DNA of 64,000 bases from Pseudomonas sp. LRP2-20 (GTDB lineage Bacteria; Pseudomonadota; Gammaproteobacteria; Pseudomonadales; Pseudomonadaceae), in contig NZ_AP025944.1 in NCBI RefSeq assembly GCF_024349685.1, positions 4,470,001-4,534,000 on the forward strand, in the 5' to 3' direction. Position numbers and translations under genes: made by a program. Within the stretch, counting starts at the first letter, position 1. Each line of letters begins with the position of its first letter. Below, one piece after another: positions 55,740 through 64,000 of this stretch. Under the pieces are notes generated by a model. It worked only from the letters and a program-made list of their open reading frames with translations, had not been told where the DNA came from and did no database searches.

Positions 55740-57677
55740 TCAAAGCCTGAAATGCCCAACCATGCCTTTCAGGTCACTGCCCAACTGCGCCAGCTCGATA
55801 CTGGACCGGGCATTGTCCTGCATCGCCAGCGCCGCCTGGTCGGCACTGCCACGGATCTGCGTCACGCTTCGGCTGATTTCCTCGGCCACGGAACTCTGCT
55901 GCTCGGCCGCCGCGGCAATCTGCTGGTTCATCTGCTGGATCAACGACACTGCCACCGCAATACTGCCCAGCGCGCTTTCGGTCTGCAGCGCATCGGCCAC
56001 GGCCAGGCGCACCAGCTCGGTGCTGCCGCGGATCTGCGCCACCGACTGCTGGGCATTGCCACGCAGGCTGGCTACCAGCCGTTCGATTTCCTCGGTCGAC
56101 TGCCGGGTACGCCGGGACAGGGCCCGTACCTCGTCGGCCACCACCGCAAAACCACGCCCCTGCTCACCCGCCCGGGCCGCCTCGATGGCCGCGTTGAGCG
56201 CCAGCAGGTTGGTCTGCTCGGCCACGCTCTTGATGACCGCCAGCACATCGCCAATGGTGTGGATCTCGGCACTCAGGCTGTCGATGCCGGCGCTGGCGGT
56301 ATCCGCTGCCGTCGCCAGCTGCTCGATGCGCTGCATGCTTTCGCGTACCACGCGCTGGCCGGCGTCAACCTTGTCATCGGCCGCCTGCGCCGCCTGAGCG
56401 GCTTCTTCGGCATTGCGCGCCACGTCGTGCACGGTGGCCGTCATCTGCTGCATGGCGGTGGCCACCTGCTCGGTTTCTTCCTTCTGGCTGCCAACTTCCC
56501 GGTTGGTCTGCTCAGTCACCGCCGACAACGCCTGGGCGCTACCGGCCAGTTGCTCGATACCTTGCTGCAGGCCACTGACCACCCCGGACAACCCGGCGGC
56601 CATCTGCTGCATGGCCTGCATCAGCTGACCCACTTCATCCGTGCGCGGCGCTTCGTCCTCCAGGCCCAACTCGCCAGCGGCAATGCGCTGGGCACGGCCG
56701 ATCACGCGTTTGAGCGGGCCGACCACGGCGCGGGTGATCAACCAGGCGGCGAGGATGCCCACCAGCAACGCCAGCCCGGTGGCCAGGGCGATGGCCACGC
56801 TGTTGCGCGCCAACTCAGCCTGCATGGCTTGCTGATCAACCGCATAGGCCTGGTCTACCCGCCCGGTGACCTGCTCGGCACTTGCCTGCAGCTGCGCCTT
56901 GATGCCTTGCTCCTTGCCGAGCAGGTCGGTGTATTCGTTGAGCTTGTCGGAGAAGCTGGCAATGTGCCCGGCCACCTCGCCGAGCACACTCTGGTAGCCC
57001 GCATCGGTCACCGCCGCCTTGAGCTGCTCGACCAACTGCGCCGCCTCGAGCGTCTGGGCGATACGGCCTTGTTCCCCCTCCTCACCCTTGCGGCTCTTGT
57101 CCAGGCGCACCCGTGCCTGGTCCATGGCCTGCAGCATCAGCCGCGACACCTGCGCCACCTGCCCGGCCTGCTCCAGGAACTCGCCTCCTTGCTGGCCCTG
57201 GGACTGTTTGAGGGTATAGGTGGCGTCGTCGGCCAGGCCGGCCTGCAGCACATCGAGGTTGTTGGCCACGCTGGACACCGACCAACTGGCCATGTCCAGC
57301 GCCAGCTCCTTGGCCTGCACGGCTTCGACGAAGGCTTCAAAGGCCTGGCCGTAGGCCGCCAGGTCAGCCTCGGCCGCCGCCAGCGCCGGCAGGCTGCGGG
57401 CGCGTTCGGCAAGGTTGTGCAAGCCACTGCGCAAGGCCTCGGCCTCCTTGATGTCGGAGCGCAAGGCAAAGGCCTGCTCGTGCTGGCGCAGGCGCAGCAG
57501 GTCGGTATTGAACCGGCCCAGCTCGCGCAGGCCGTCGAAGCGCTGGCCAACGCTATGCAGCGCCGCGATGCCGATGGCCGCCACCGCCACGGTAAGCAGC
57601 AGCACCAGGGCAAAGCCCAGGCCCAGTTTGCGGGCCATGCCCAGGTTGGCCAGAACACCGTGCCTGTTCGCCGCCAT
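55740..57677 (-). CDS. methyl-accepting chemotaxis protein with HBM-type sensor
   Basis: A 645-residue receptor. Membrane helices at about 18-41 and 292-317 enclose an all-helical periplasmic domain of about 250 residues, the size of the helical bimodular (HBM) sensor of P. putida McpS. HAMP (about 315-365) precedes the signalling domain with the conserved tip [20 protein letters not shown]. No C-terminal pentapeptide for CheR is present (ends GHFRL). The ligand is unknown; organic acids are typical for HBM. AAGGGGA precedes ATG 57677. Confidence 0.93.
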   Translation of the reverse strand: MAANRHGVLANLGMARKLGLGFALVLLLTVAVAAIGIAALHSVGQRFDGLRELGRFNTDLLRLRQHEQAFALRSDIKEAEALRSGLHNLAERARSLPALAAAEADLAAYGQAFEAFVEAVQAKELALDMASWSVSSVANNLDVLQAGLADDATYTLKQSQGQQGGEFLEQAGQVAQVSRLMLQAMDQARVRLDKSRKGEEGEQGRIAQTLEAAQLVEQLKAAVTDAGYQSVLGEVAGHIASFSDKLNEYTDLLGKEQGIKAQLQASAEQVTGRVDQAYAVDQQAMQAELARNSVAIALATGLALLVGILAAWLITRAVVGPLKRVIGRAQRIAAGELGLEDEAPRTDEVGQLMQAMQQMAAGLSGVVSGLQQGIEQLAGSAQALSAVTEQTNREVGSQKEETEQVATAMQQMTATVHDVARNAEEAAQAAQAADDKVDAGQRVVRESMQRIEQLATAADTASAGIDSLSAEIHTIGDVLAVIKSVAEQTNLLALNAAIEAARAGEQGRGFAVVADEVRALSRRTRQSTEEIERLVASLRGNAQQSVAQIRGSTELVRLAVADALQTESALGSIAVAVSLIQQMNQQIAAAAEQQSSVAEEISRSVTQIRGSADQAALAMQDNARSSIELAQLGSDLKGMVGHFRL

Positions 57678-57906
57678 CGCCGATCCCCTTTCACCGTGCA
57701 AGGTTTTACCAAGGGCCAAGCGTGGCAACGTTTTCGCCTTGCTAACAAGGGGGCGGCGGCGAAATGGTGTCAAATGGCTATGAGCCTGTCGCTATCAGCA
57801 AGCTGAAGGTCGCCCTGCGTGCTGGAGACCGGTTTGGGCGCGGGCGTGCTGCCCATACGCGACATTGCTGCGCAACCATGTCCCAAGCCCCTTGGCACGA
57901 ACATCG

Positions 57907-58668
57907 TCAAATCGCGGTGGCTCCGCCATCCACGGTCAGGCTGTGCCCGGTAGTGAATGCTGCGCCATCACTGCACAGGTACAGCACCGCACCGGCAACT
58001 TCCTCAACCTTGCCGATACGCCCGACCGGGTGCATCGCGGCGGCAAATTCGGCCTTGCGCGGGTCTGCCTCGTAGGCGCGGCGGAACATGTCGGTGTCGA
58101 TCACCGCCGGGCACACGGCATTCACCCGGATACCCTTCTTGGCATATTCGATGGCCGCCGACTTGGTCAGGCCGATCACCGCATGCTTGGAGGCGGCGTA
58201 GATGCTCATCTTCGGCGCCGCGCCCAGGCCCGCCACCGAGGCGGTGTTGACGATCGCCCCACCGCCCTGGGCCAGCAGCAGCGGCAGCTGGTACTTCATG
58301 CACAGCCACACGCCTTTGACATTGACGCCCATGATGGCGTCGAACTCCGCCTCGCTGCCCTCGGCCAGGCGCCCCTTTTCGATTTCGATGCCGGCATTGT
58401 TGTAGGCGTAATCCAGGCGCCCATAGGCTTCGATGGTGCGCTCGTGCAGCTGGCGCACCTGGGCGTCCTGGGTCACGTCACAGGCCACGAACAGCGCCTG
58501 GCCACCGGCCTGGCGAATCAAGGCCACCGTGGCCTCGCCGGCGACCGGGTCGAGGTCGGCCACCACCACGTTCAACCCTTCGCGGGCAAAGGCCAGTGCC
58601 GTTGCCCGGCCGATACCCGCCGCACCGCCGGTGACCAGGGCTACCCGGCCGGAAAAGGTCATGCTCAT
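57907..58668 (-). CDS. SDR family oxidoreductase
   Basis: A 253-residue classical short-chain dehydrogenase with TGGAAGIGRA (NAD(P) site, about 14-23), NNAG near 90, Ser in NTASVAG, Tyr-Lys in YAASKHAV and the C-terminal GGATAI. DLDP after the second strand suggests NAD preference. It may be a glucose/ribitol dehydrogenase-like or ring-substrate enzyme; unassigned. GGAG lies 6 nt before ATG 58668, so the ATG at 58680 was rejected. Confidence 0.9.
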   Translation of the reverse strand: MSMTFSGRVALVTGGAAGIGRATALAFAREGLNVVVADLDPVAGEATVALIRQAGGQALFVACDVTQDAQVRQLHERTIEAYGRLDYAYNNAGIEIEKGRLAEGSEAEFDAIMGVNVKGVWLCMKYQLPLLLAQGGGAIVNTASVAGLGAAPKMSIYAASKHAVIGLTKSAAIEYAKKGIRVNAVCPAVIDTDMFRRAYEADPRKAEFAAAMHPVGRIGKVEEVAGAVLYLCSDGAAFTTGHSLTVDGGATAI

Positions 58669-58704
58669 CGTTTGCTCCAATCATCAGTCCAGGTGAAGGC
58701 GTTC

Positions 58705-58845
58705 GCTGTGGGAGCCGCGCTTGCCGGCGATCGAGGGCGCAGCCCTCGGGTGGGCCAGCAGGGTTTTCGCGATGTCCGAAACATGGGGCCGCTTTGCGGC
58801 CCATCGACGCGGTCCGTCGCCACGACAAGCGCGGCTCCCATAGGG
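58705..58845. repeat. REP-like pair of the second class
   Basis: GTGGGAGCCGCGCTTGCCGG unit and a distant inverted GCGCGGCTCCCAT unit with GGGGCCGCTTTGCGGCCC between; the two halves have diverged. Confidence 0.75.
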
Positions 58846-59015
58846 AGCGCAGCGGCTTGCAGGTGTCCGGGCAAAGTCTAGTCATGCCGCCACCCGGCTG
58901 GGCAGCATCATCAGGGCAACGGTTGGGCTATCATGCTTACCAGTGATTTTGCGGACCAGCCTGCATCAGCAGGTTAAATTGACCGCTGTGCCTCATCGCC
59001 TAACAAGGAACTGCC

Positions 59016-60017
59016 ATGACCCAGACCAACCGCCGCTTCCTGCTTGCCAAACGCCCGGTCGGCGCCGTGCGCCGTGACGATTTCACCTTCGAGACAATAC
59101 CTGTCGAGGCCCCCGCCGCCGGCCAGATCCAGGTCCGCAACCTGTACCTGTCGCTGGACCCGGCCATGCGCGGCTGGATGAACGAGGGCAAGTCGTACAT
59201 CCCGCCCGTCGCCCTCGGCCAGGTGATGCGCGCCCTGGGCGTCGGCGAAGTGGTCGCCTCCAACCACCCGGACTACAAACCCGGCGACCACGTCAGCGGC
59301 GCCCTTGGCGTGCAGGACTACTTCACCGGCGAGCCCCAGGGCCTGCACAAGATCGACCCCAAGCTCGCGCCCCTGCCGCGCTACCTCTCGGCATTGGGCA
59401 TGACCGGCATGACCGCCTACTTCGCCCTGCTCGAAGTCGGCCAGCCCAAGGCTGGCGACACCGTGGTCATCTCCGGCGCAGCCGGTGCGGTGGGCAGCAT
59501 CGTCGGCCAGATCGCCAAGCTCAAGGGCTGCCATGTGGTCGGCATTGCCGGTGGCGCGCAGAAATGCCAGTACCTCAAGGACGAACTGGGCTTCGACGGC
59601 GTGATCGACTACAAGGCCGAAGACGTGCTGGCTGGCCTGAAACGCGAATGCCCCAAAGGCGTTGACGTGTACTTCGACAACGTTGGCGGCGAAATCCTCG
59701 ACGCCGTGCTCACCCGCATCAACTTCAAGGCACGCATCGTCATCTGCGGCGCCATCAGCCAGTACAACAACAAGGAAGCTGTCAAAGGCCCGGCCAACTA
59801 CCTGGCGCTGCTGGTGAACCGCGCGCGCATGGAAGGCTTCGTGGTCATGGACCACGCCAAGGACTATGGCAAGGCCGCGCAGGAGATGGCCGGCTGGCTG
59901 GCCGCCGGCAAGGTCAAGAGCAAGGAGGATGTGGTCGAGGGGCTGGAGACGTTCCCCGAGACCCTGCTCAAGCTGTTCAGCGGCGAGAATTTTGGCAAGT
60001 TGGTGTTGAAGGTCTGA
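59016..60017 (+). CDS. NADP-dependent oxidoreductase, CurA/PTGR-like (MDR family)
   Basis: A 333-residue zinc-free medium-chain reductase that reduces alpha,beta-unsaturated ketones or aldehydes. The N-terminal VRNLYLSLDPAMRGWM (about 41-56), GMTGMTAYFALLEVG (about 129-143) and the nucleotide loop SGAAGAVGSIVGQIAK (about 150-165) are typical, and the YFDNVGGE motif follows near 220. AAGGA precedes the ATG. A GC hairpin closes the gene. Confidence 0.93.
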   Translation: MTQTNRRFLLAKRPVGAVRRDDFTFETIPVEAPAAGQIQVRNLYLSLDPAMRGWMNEGKSYIPPVALGQVMRALGVGEVVASNHPDYKPGDHVSGALGVQDYFTGEPQGLHKIDPKLAPLPRYLSALGMTGMTAYFALLEVGQPKAGDTVVISGAAGAVGSIVGQIAKLKGCHVVGIAGGAQKCQYLKDELGFDGVIDYKAEDVLAGLKRECPKGVDVYFDNVGGEILDAVLTRINFKARIVICGAISQYNNKEAVKGPANYLALLVNRARMEGFVVMDHAKDYGKAAQEMAGWLAAGKVKSKEDVVEGLETFPETLLKLFSGENFGKLVLKV

Positions 60018-60023
60018 TTGCAT

Positions 60024-60043
60024 GGGGCCGCCGATGCGGCCCC
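60024..60043 (+). terminator. GC hairpin after the MDR gene
   Basis: GGGGCCGC-CGAT-GCGGCCCC without T-run, 6 bp past the stop; termination probable only. Confidence 0.45.
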
Positions 60044-60071
60044 TCGCACATGTCGCTTGAATGTTTGAATA

Positions 60072-61004
60072 TCAGCTGAAGATTTCGACTACACCTACTA
60101 CGGCACCTTCAGCATTCGTCACTGCCAGTGCCCGGATCTTGTTTTCCAGCATGTACGCCTCAGCATCGGACAACTGCGCCTCTTCCCGGATGATATGCGG
60201 ATGGGCGGTCATGAACTGGGCAACGCTTTCGTGAATGATGCCTGCGTTGTTCAGCAGCGCCCGCCGCAGATCACCGTCAGTCACGATGCCCACCAACTTG
60301 TTTTCGTCCATCACCACGGCCAGGCCCAGACGGCTGTGGGTCATCACCAGCAGACAGTCATGGAAGCCGGTAGTCGGCTGTACAACCGGTGCCGGCGAGT
60401 GCATCACATCACACACCCGTGTCAGCAACTTGCGGCCCAGGCTGCCACCGGGGTGATAGCGGGCGAAGTCCATCGGTTTGAACTGGATGGCTTCGATCAG
60501 CGCCACTGCCAGAGCGTCGCCCATGGCCATGGTGGCCAGGGTCGAAGTGGTCGGGGCCAGGTTGTTCGGGCATACCTCGCGCTCGACCGAGATGTCCAGC
60601 CAGATGTCGGCGTGCTTGGCCAGGGTCGACTTGCCGTTGCCGGTCATCGCGATGATCTTGTTGCCAAAAGACTTGAGGCTCGGGATCAGCTTGATCAGCT
60701 CTTCGGTTTCGCCGCTGTAGCTGATGAGAATCAGCACATCAATCGGCTTGAGCATGCCCAAGTCGCCATGGAAGGCTTCAGCGGGGTGCAAGAAAAAACT
60801 GGGAGTGCCACTGGAAGCGAAGGTGGCCACCATCTTCTGCCCGATCAGGCCGGATTTGCCCATGCCACACACCACGGTACGACCTTGGCAGCTGAGAATC
60901 AGTTCTACAGCGCGCTGGAAGTTATCATCAAGGCGGTCGGCCAACTGGGATACGGCCTGGGCTTGAGCGATGAGGGCTTCTTTAGCGATGTTGAGGTGAT
61001 TCAT
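60072..61004 (-). CDS. arabinose-5-phosphate isomerase (KdsD/KpsF-like)
   Basis: A 310-residue enzyme interconverting ribulose-5-phosphate and arabinose-5-phosphate, precursor of Kdo. The N-terminal SIS domain has GMGKSGLIGQKMVATFASSG (about 47-66), HPAEAFHGDLGM and SYSGETEEL; two CBS domains follow (about 195-310). The ATG at 61004 (MNHLNIAKEAL) was preferred over an extension of 22 residues. Divergent from kdsA, which supports a role in Kdo or a related ulosonic acid. The isomerase is one of KdsD, KpsF or GutQ; context favours KdsD. Confidence 0.9.
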   Translation of the reverse strand: MNHLNIAKEALIAQAQAVSQLADRLDDNFQRAVELILSCQGRTVVCGMGKSGLIGQKMVATFASSGTPSFFLHPAEAFHGDLGMLKPIDVLILISYSGETEELIKLIPSLKSFGNKIIAMTGNGKSTLAKHADIWLDISVEREVCPNNLAPTTSTLATMAMGDALAVALIEAIQFKPMDFARYHPGGSLGRKLLTRVCDVMHSPAPVVQPTTGFHDCLLVMTHSRLGLAVVMDENKLVGIVTDGDLRRALLNNAGIIHESVAQFMTAHPHIIREEAQLSDAEAYMLENKIRALAVTNAEGAVVGVVEIFS

Positions 61005-61146
61005 TTCTGTCCCAGAAAACTGCAGTTGATGCGAAGCCGCGAATGGTAAGGTTTTTGTCATGTGATGCAAAGTGCTGGTGGCGGGGCCTGGCGGGAAAGT
61101 GACTTACGGTTTTTGATCAAGGTTCTCTTTCCCCCTACCCCGGTGA

Positions 61147-62136
<990 letters not shown>

Positions 62137-62155
62137 GTCCATCAGGTGTAAGGCG

Positions 62156-62189
62156 AAAGGGCCGGTATGCATGCATACCGGCCCTTTTT
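62156..62189 (+). terminator. intrinsic terminator
   Basis: AAAGGGCCGGTATGC and GCATACCGGCCCTTT form a perfect stem followed by T5, 20 bp after kdsA. Confidence 0.93.
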
Positions 62190-62357
62190 GCTGATTCGGA
62201 TCAACGCCGCGAACTGCCCTGCCATATCCCTCTGGCAACCCCTTCCTTTAGAATGGGACCGCCTTCACAAAATGCCATATAGCCACTGCTCAGGAAAACC
62301 AGCAGGCAGACTGCTATTGATGCTTCACTCGGAACGAACATAGGTCAGAGGTTTTAC

Positions 62358-63248
62358 ATGAGTTCTCAGCGTCACGACGTTAGTGACACGCCGTTGGTGA
62401 CTGTGATCATCGCGTCATACAACCACGCACGTTATATCGAAGAAAGCATCAACAGCGTCATCAACCAGACCTACAAGCACATCGAGCTTCTGGTGATCGA
62501 CGATGGCTCCAAGGATGACAGCCCTGCATTGCTCAAGCGCCTGCAGGAACAGCACGGGTTCGATTTGCGCCTTCAGGCCAACCAGGGCCTGGCACGCACC
62601 CTGAACGACGCGATCGCCCGCGCCAAGGGCAGCCTGATCGTGCCATTCGGCTCCGACGACATCATGCTGGCACACCGTATCGCCACCCAAGTGGAATACA
62701 TGAACGGCAAGCCTGAAGTGGGCATCTGCTCGGCCAACATCGAAACCATCGACCAGGACGGCAACGTCATGGGCGCGCGCGAGCAGCGCAACCGCAACCT
62801 GCCCTTCCGCCGCCTGGATTTCGACGACCTGTTCCTCGACCGCAAGCCAGGCCCCATGGCAGCAACCCTGATGCTGCGGCGCGAAGCCTTGGAAAAGGTA
62901 GGCGGCTTCAATACCGATATCCGCCTGGAAGATGTCTATATCGAACTGTCGATCGCCCGGGCCGGTTATTACATCGATGTACTGGGCGAGGTGCTGGCAC
63001 AGTACCGAGACCACCCGACCAACACCTTCAAGAATGGCCGCTTCATGGTGGACAACGTACTGCGTACCTTCGCCGTGTTCAGCGACCACCCTCATTACGA
63101 ACAGGTGTGCATGAACTTCCGTAACTCGATGATGCTTAAGTACGCCAGCCGCGACAAGGCATTGAGCCGGGAAATCCTTTCGCAGATCCCGCTCAAGTAC
63201 TGGAACAGGAAAACCCTGCGCGGCGTGTGGCGGATGGTCTGCTCCTAA
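62358..63248 (+). CDS. family 2 glycosyltransferase
   Basis: A 296-residue GT-A enzyme for surface polysaccharide assembly in the cytosol. VTVIIASYNHARYIEESINSV (about 14-34) starts the nucleotide-sugar fold, IDDGSKDDS (about 47-55) gives the first Asp pair, and FGSDDIML (about 96-103) is the metal-binding DxD-like site; ADVYIELS-like LEDVYIELS (near 192) is the likely acceptor region. AGAGG precedes the ATG. The donor sugar cannot be read. Its stop overlaps the convergent O-antigen ligase gene by 4 bp. Confidence 0.92.
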   Translation: MSSQRHDVSDTPLVTVIIASYNHARYIEESINSVINQTYKHIELLVIDDGSKDDSPALLKRLQEQHGFDLRLQANQGLARTLNDAIARAKGSLIVPFGSDDIMLAHRIATQVEYMNGKPEVGICSANIETIDQDGNVMGAREQRNRNLPFRRLDFDDLFLDRKPGPMAATLMLRREALEKVGGFNTDIRLEDVYIELSIARAGYYIDVLGEVLAQYRDHPTNTFKNGRFMVDNVLRTFAVFSDHPHYEQVCMNFRNSMMLKYASRDKALSREILSQIPLKYWNRKTLRGVWRMVCS

Positions 63249-64000
63249 GCAGCGCGCGGGCGCTGCCAGTGAATCAGCGACTGCGCGTAGACCAGCGCAA
63301 TTGGCATCCAGATCAGGAACCAGTGCTCCTTCGGGCGTGACATGAAGGCATTGCCTTCGGTCAGGCCCGAAGCGAAACCGAAGATCAACCAGGCTGCTGC
63401 AAGGCAAACCCCTGGGTGCTTGCGGTAAGCCCAGCAGAAGTACATGGCCAGGCCGTAAAGCACCATCCACAAGGCAAAGCCGACGATGCCGCCCGCGTAA
63501 AGCACACCCAGCTCGATGTTGTGCGGGTCGGCAAGGGTGAAGTCCACGCCAGGCAGTATCACGGTCATCGGCGCGTCATAACCATGGCCCAGCCACGGGC
63601 GCTCACCAATCTGGCGCAACGCCTCCATCCAGATGGCCGGCCGGTACGACACACCGCGCTGGGTGATGGCTTCCGGGTAGAGCAGTGCAATACCAACCAG
63701 GGTGACAACCACCACCGCCAAGGCCAACAACCGCCGCTTGCGCTCCCCCACAATCATCAACCAAATCAACGCGGCCGCCAGCCCGACCAAGGGTGTTCTG
63801 GAACCGGTGGCCAGGATCGCCACACCCAGTACCGCCAGGCAGACCAGCGACATCGGGTCGAGCAAACGGCGGGCCTGGAACCAGGACACCAGCCAGATGC
63901 AAGCGAAGGCACCCAGCACGTGCCCAGTCAGCAATGGGTTGTAGAGCGCACCATAGCCGTCCAGGCGCTCCGCCCCCGCAGGCATCTGGTAGACCACGAA
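63245..64000 (-). CDS. O-antigen ligase family protein, C-terminal part (truncated by window)
   Basis: About 251 codons of the C-terminal part are visible on the minus strand; the gene continues beyond 64000. Several membrane helices (about 25-40, 55-80, 90-105, 165-185, 200-215 of the visible part) enclose a large periplasmic loop. TGSRTPLVGLAAALIWL, GERPWLGHGYDAP and DPHNIELGVLYAGGIVG are hallmarks of Wzy_C/WaaL family ligases or polymerases. Whether it is a ligase (WaaL) or a polymerase (Wzy) is not decidable from this part. The neighbouring glycosyltransferase and Kdo genes suit an O-antigen locus. Confidence 0.85.
   Translation of the reverse strand, partial: FVVYQMPAGAERLDGYGALYNPLLTGHVLGAFACIWLVSWFQARRLLDPMSLVCLAVLGVAILATGSRTPLVGLAAALIWLMIVGERKRRLLALAVVVVTLVGIALLYPEAITQRGVSYRPAIWMEALRQIGERPWLGHGYDAPMTVILPGVDFTLADPHNIELGVLYAGGIVGFALWMVLYGLAMYFCWAYRKHPGVCLAAAWLIFGFASGLTEGNAFMSRPKEHWFLIWMPIALVYAQSLIHWQRPRAA

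Noticed and set aside
55683..57806. 707-codon open frame on the plus strand
   Set aside because: Antisense shadow of the chemoreceptor gene; starts inside the repeat element and shows no domain.

Overview
The window looks like chromosomal DNA of a Pseudomonas putida-group bacterium. The evidence is the high GC content, dense 35-bp-type P. putida REP palindromes (GCGGG-AAGCCCGC cores), Pseudomonas-type OhrR/Ohr, an EF-P carrying Arg32 next to its rhamnosyltransferase EarP, and a gene order that I recall, without being able to check it, as similar to the PP_18xx region of P. putida KT2440. About 65 protein genes, six tRNA genes and about 23 intergenic palindromic repeat sites can be supported. 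No rRNA, CRISPR array, integrase or IS transposase is visible.

Layout. 1-2566: end of a type VI secretion cargo module (VasX/BTH_I2691-like membrane effector, DUF6708 protein, PAAR tip), with an AT-rich patch inside it. 2626-3186: five-gene tRNA array (Glu-Gly-Glu-Gly-Gly, minus strand) with a strong stable-RNA promoter. 3524-9211: conserved membrane protein, free-Met-R-sulfoxide reductase, DUF815 ATPase, hybrid histidine kinase, glutathione peroxidase and MsrB. 9380-20551: AlaA-type aminotransferase, HtpX, Tpm, aromatic-ring dioxygenase-like protein, DeaD helicase, spermidine-synthase-like protein, class II DAHP synthase, YcaQ-like DNA glycosylase, DUF1127 protein and a LysR regulator. 20581-28234: TauE exporter and LysR, OhrR/Ohr, EF-P/EarP, a GreA-like protein, and a LysR/BdcA-like SDR pair. 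28565-38822: MFS, TonB receptor, tRNA-Ser, crotonase, PlsC, CorA, amidotransferase, cytochrome c and RraB. 38950-49403: LtaS-like membrane sulfatase, ZIP transporter, ankyrin and DUF3509 genes, an acireductone-dioxygenase-like protein with an MFS, AroC and a hydrolase. 49530-60017: PrmB, isochorismatase-like, Smr, FolE, glutaredoxin, GST, BenE, chemoreceptor, SDR and MDR reductase. 60072-64000: Kdo biosynthesis (KdsD-like and KdsA), a glycosyltransferase and the end of an O-antigen ligase, which is probably the edge of an O-antigen locus.

Themes. Oxidative damage repair recurs (fRMsr, MsrB, GPx, OhrR/Ohr). So do the shikimate pathway (DAHP synthase, AroC) and translation quality (EF-P/EarP, PrmB, DeaD).

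Most notable signals. (1) A 226-227 bp element occurs three times (10620, 28286, 55485). Its 65-bp arms are perfect inverted repeats, and one copy carries a compensatory base pair. (2) A sigma-54 promoter upstream of a DUF3509 gene has three 13-bp palindromes at exact 14-bp spacing in the enhancer position. (3) An acireductone-dioxygenase-like protein has Arg at the position of the fourth metal-binding His. (4) A 9-bp inverted repeat forms an operator-like site between a LysR gene and a BdcA-like reductase. (5) A compositional break lies inside the T6SS effector.
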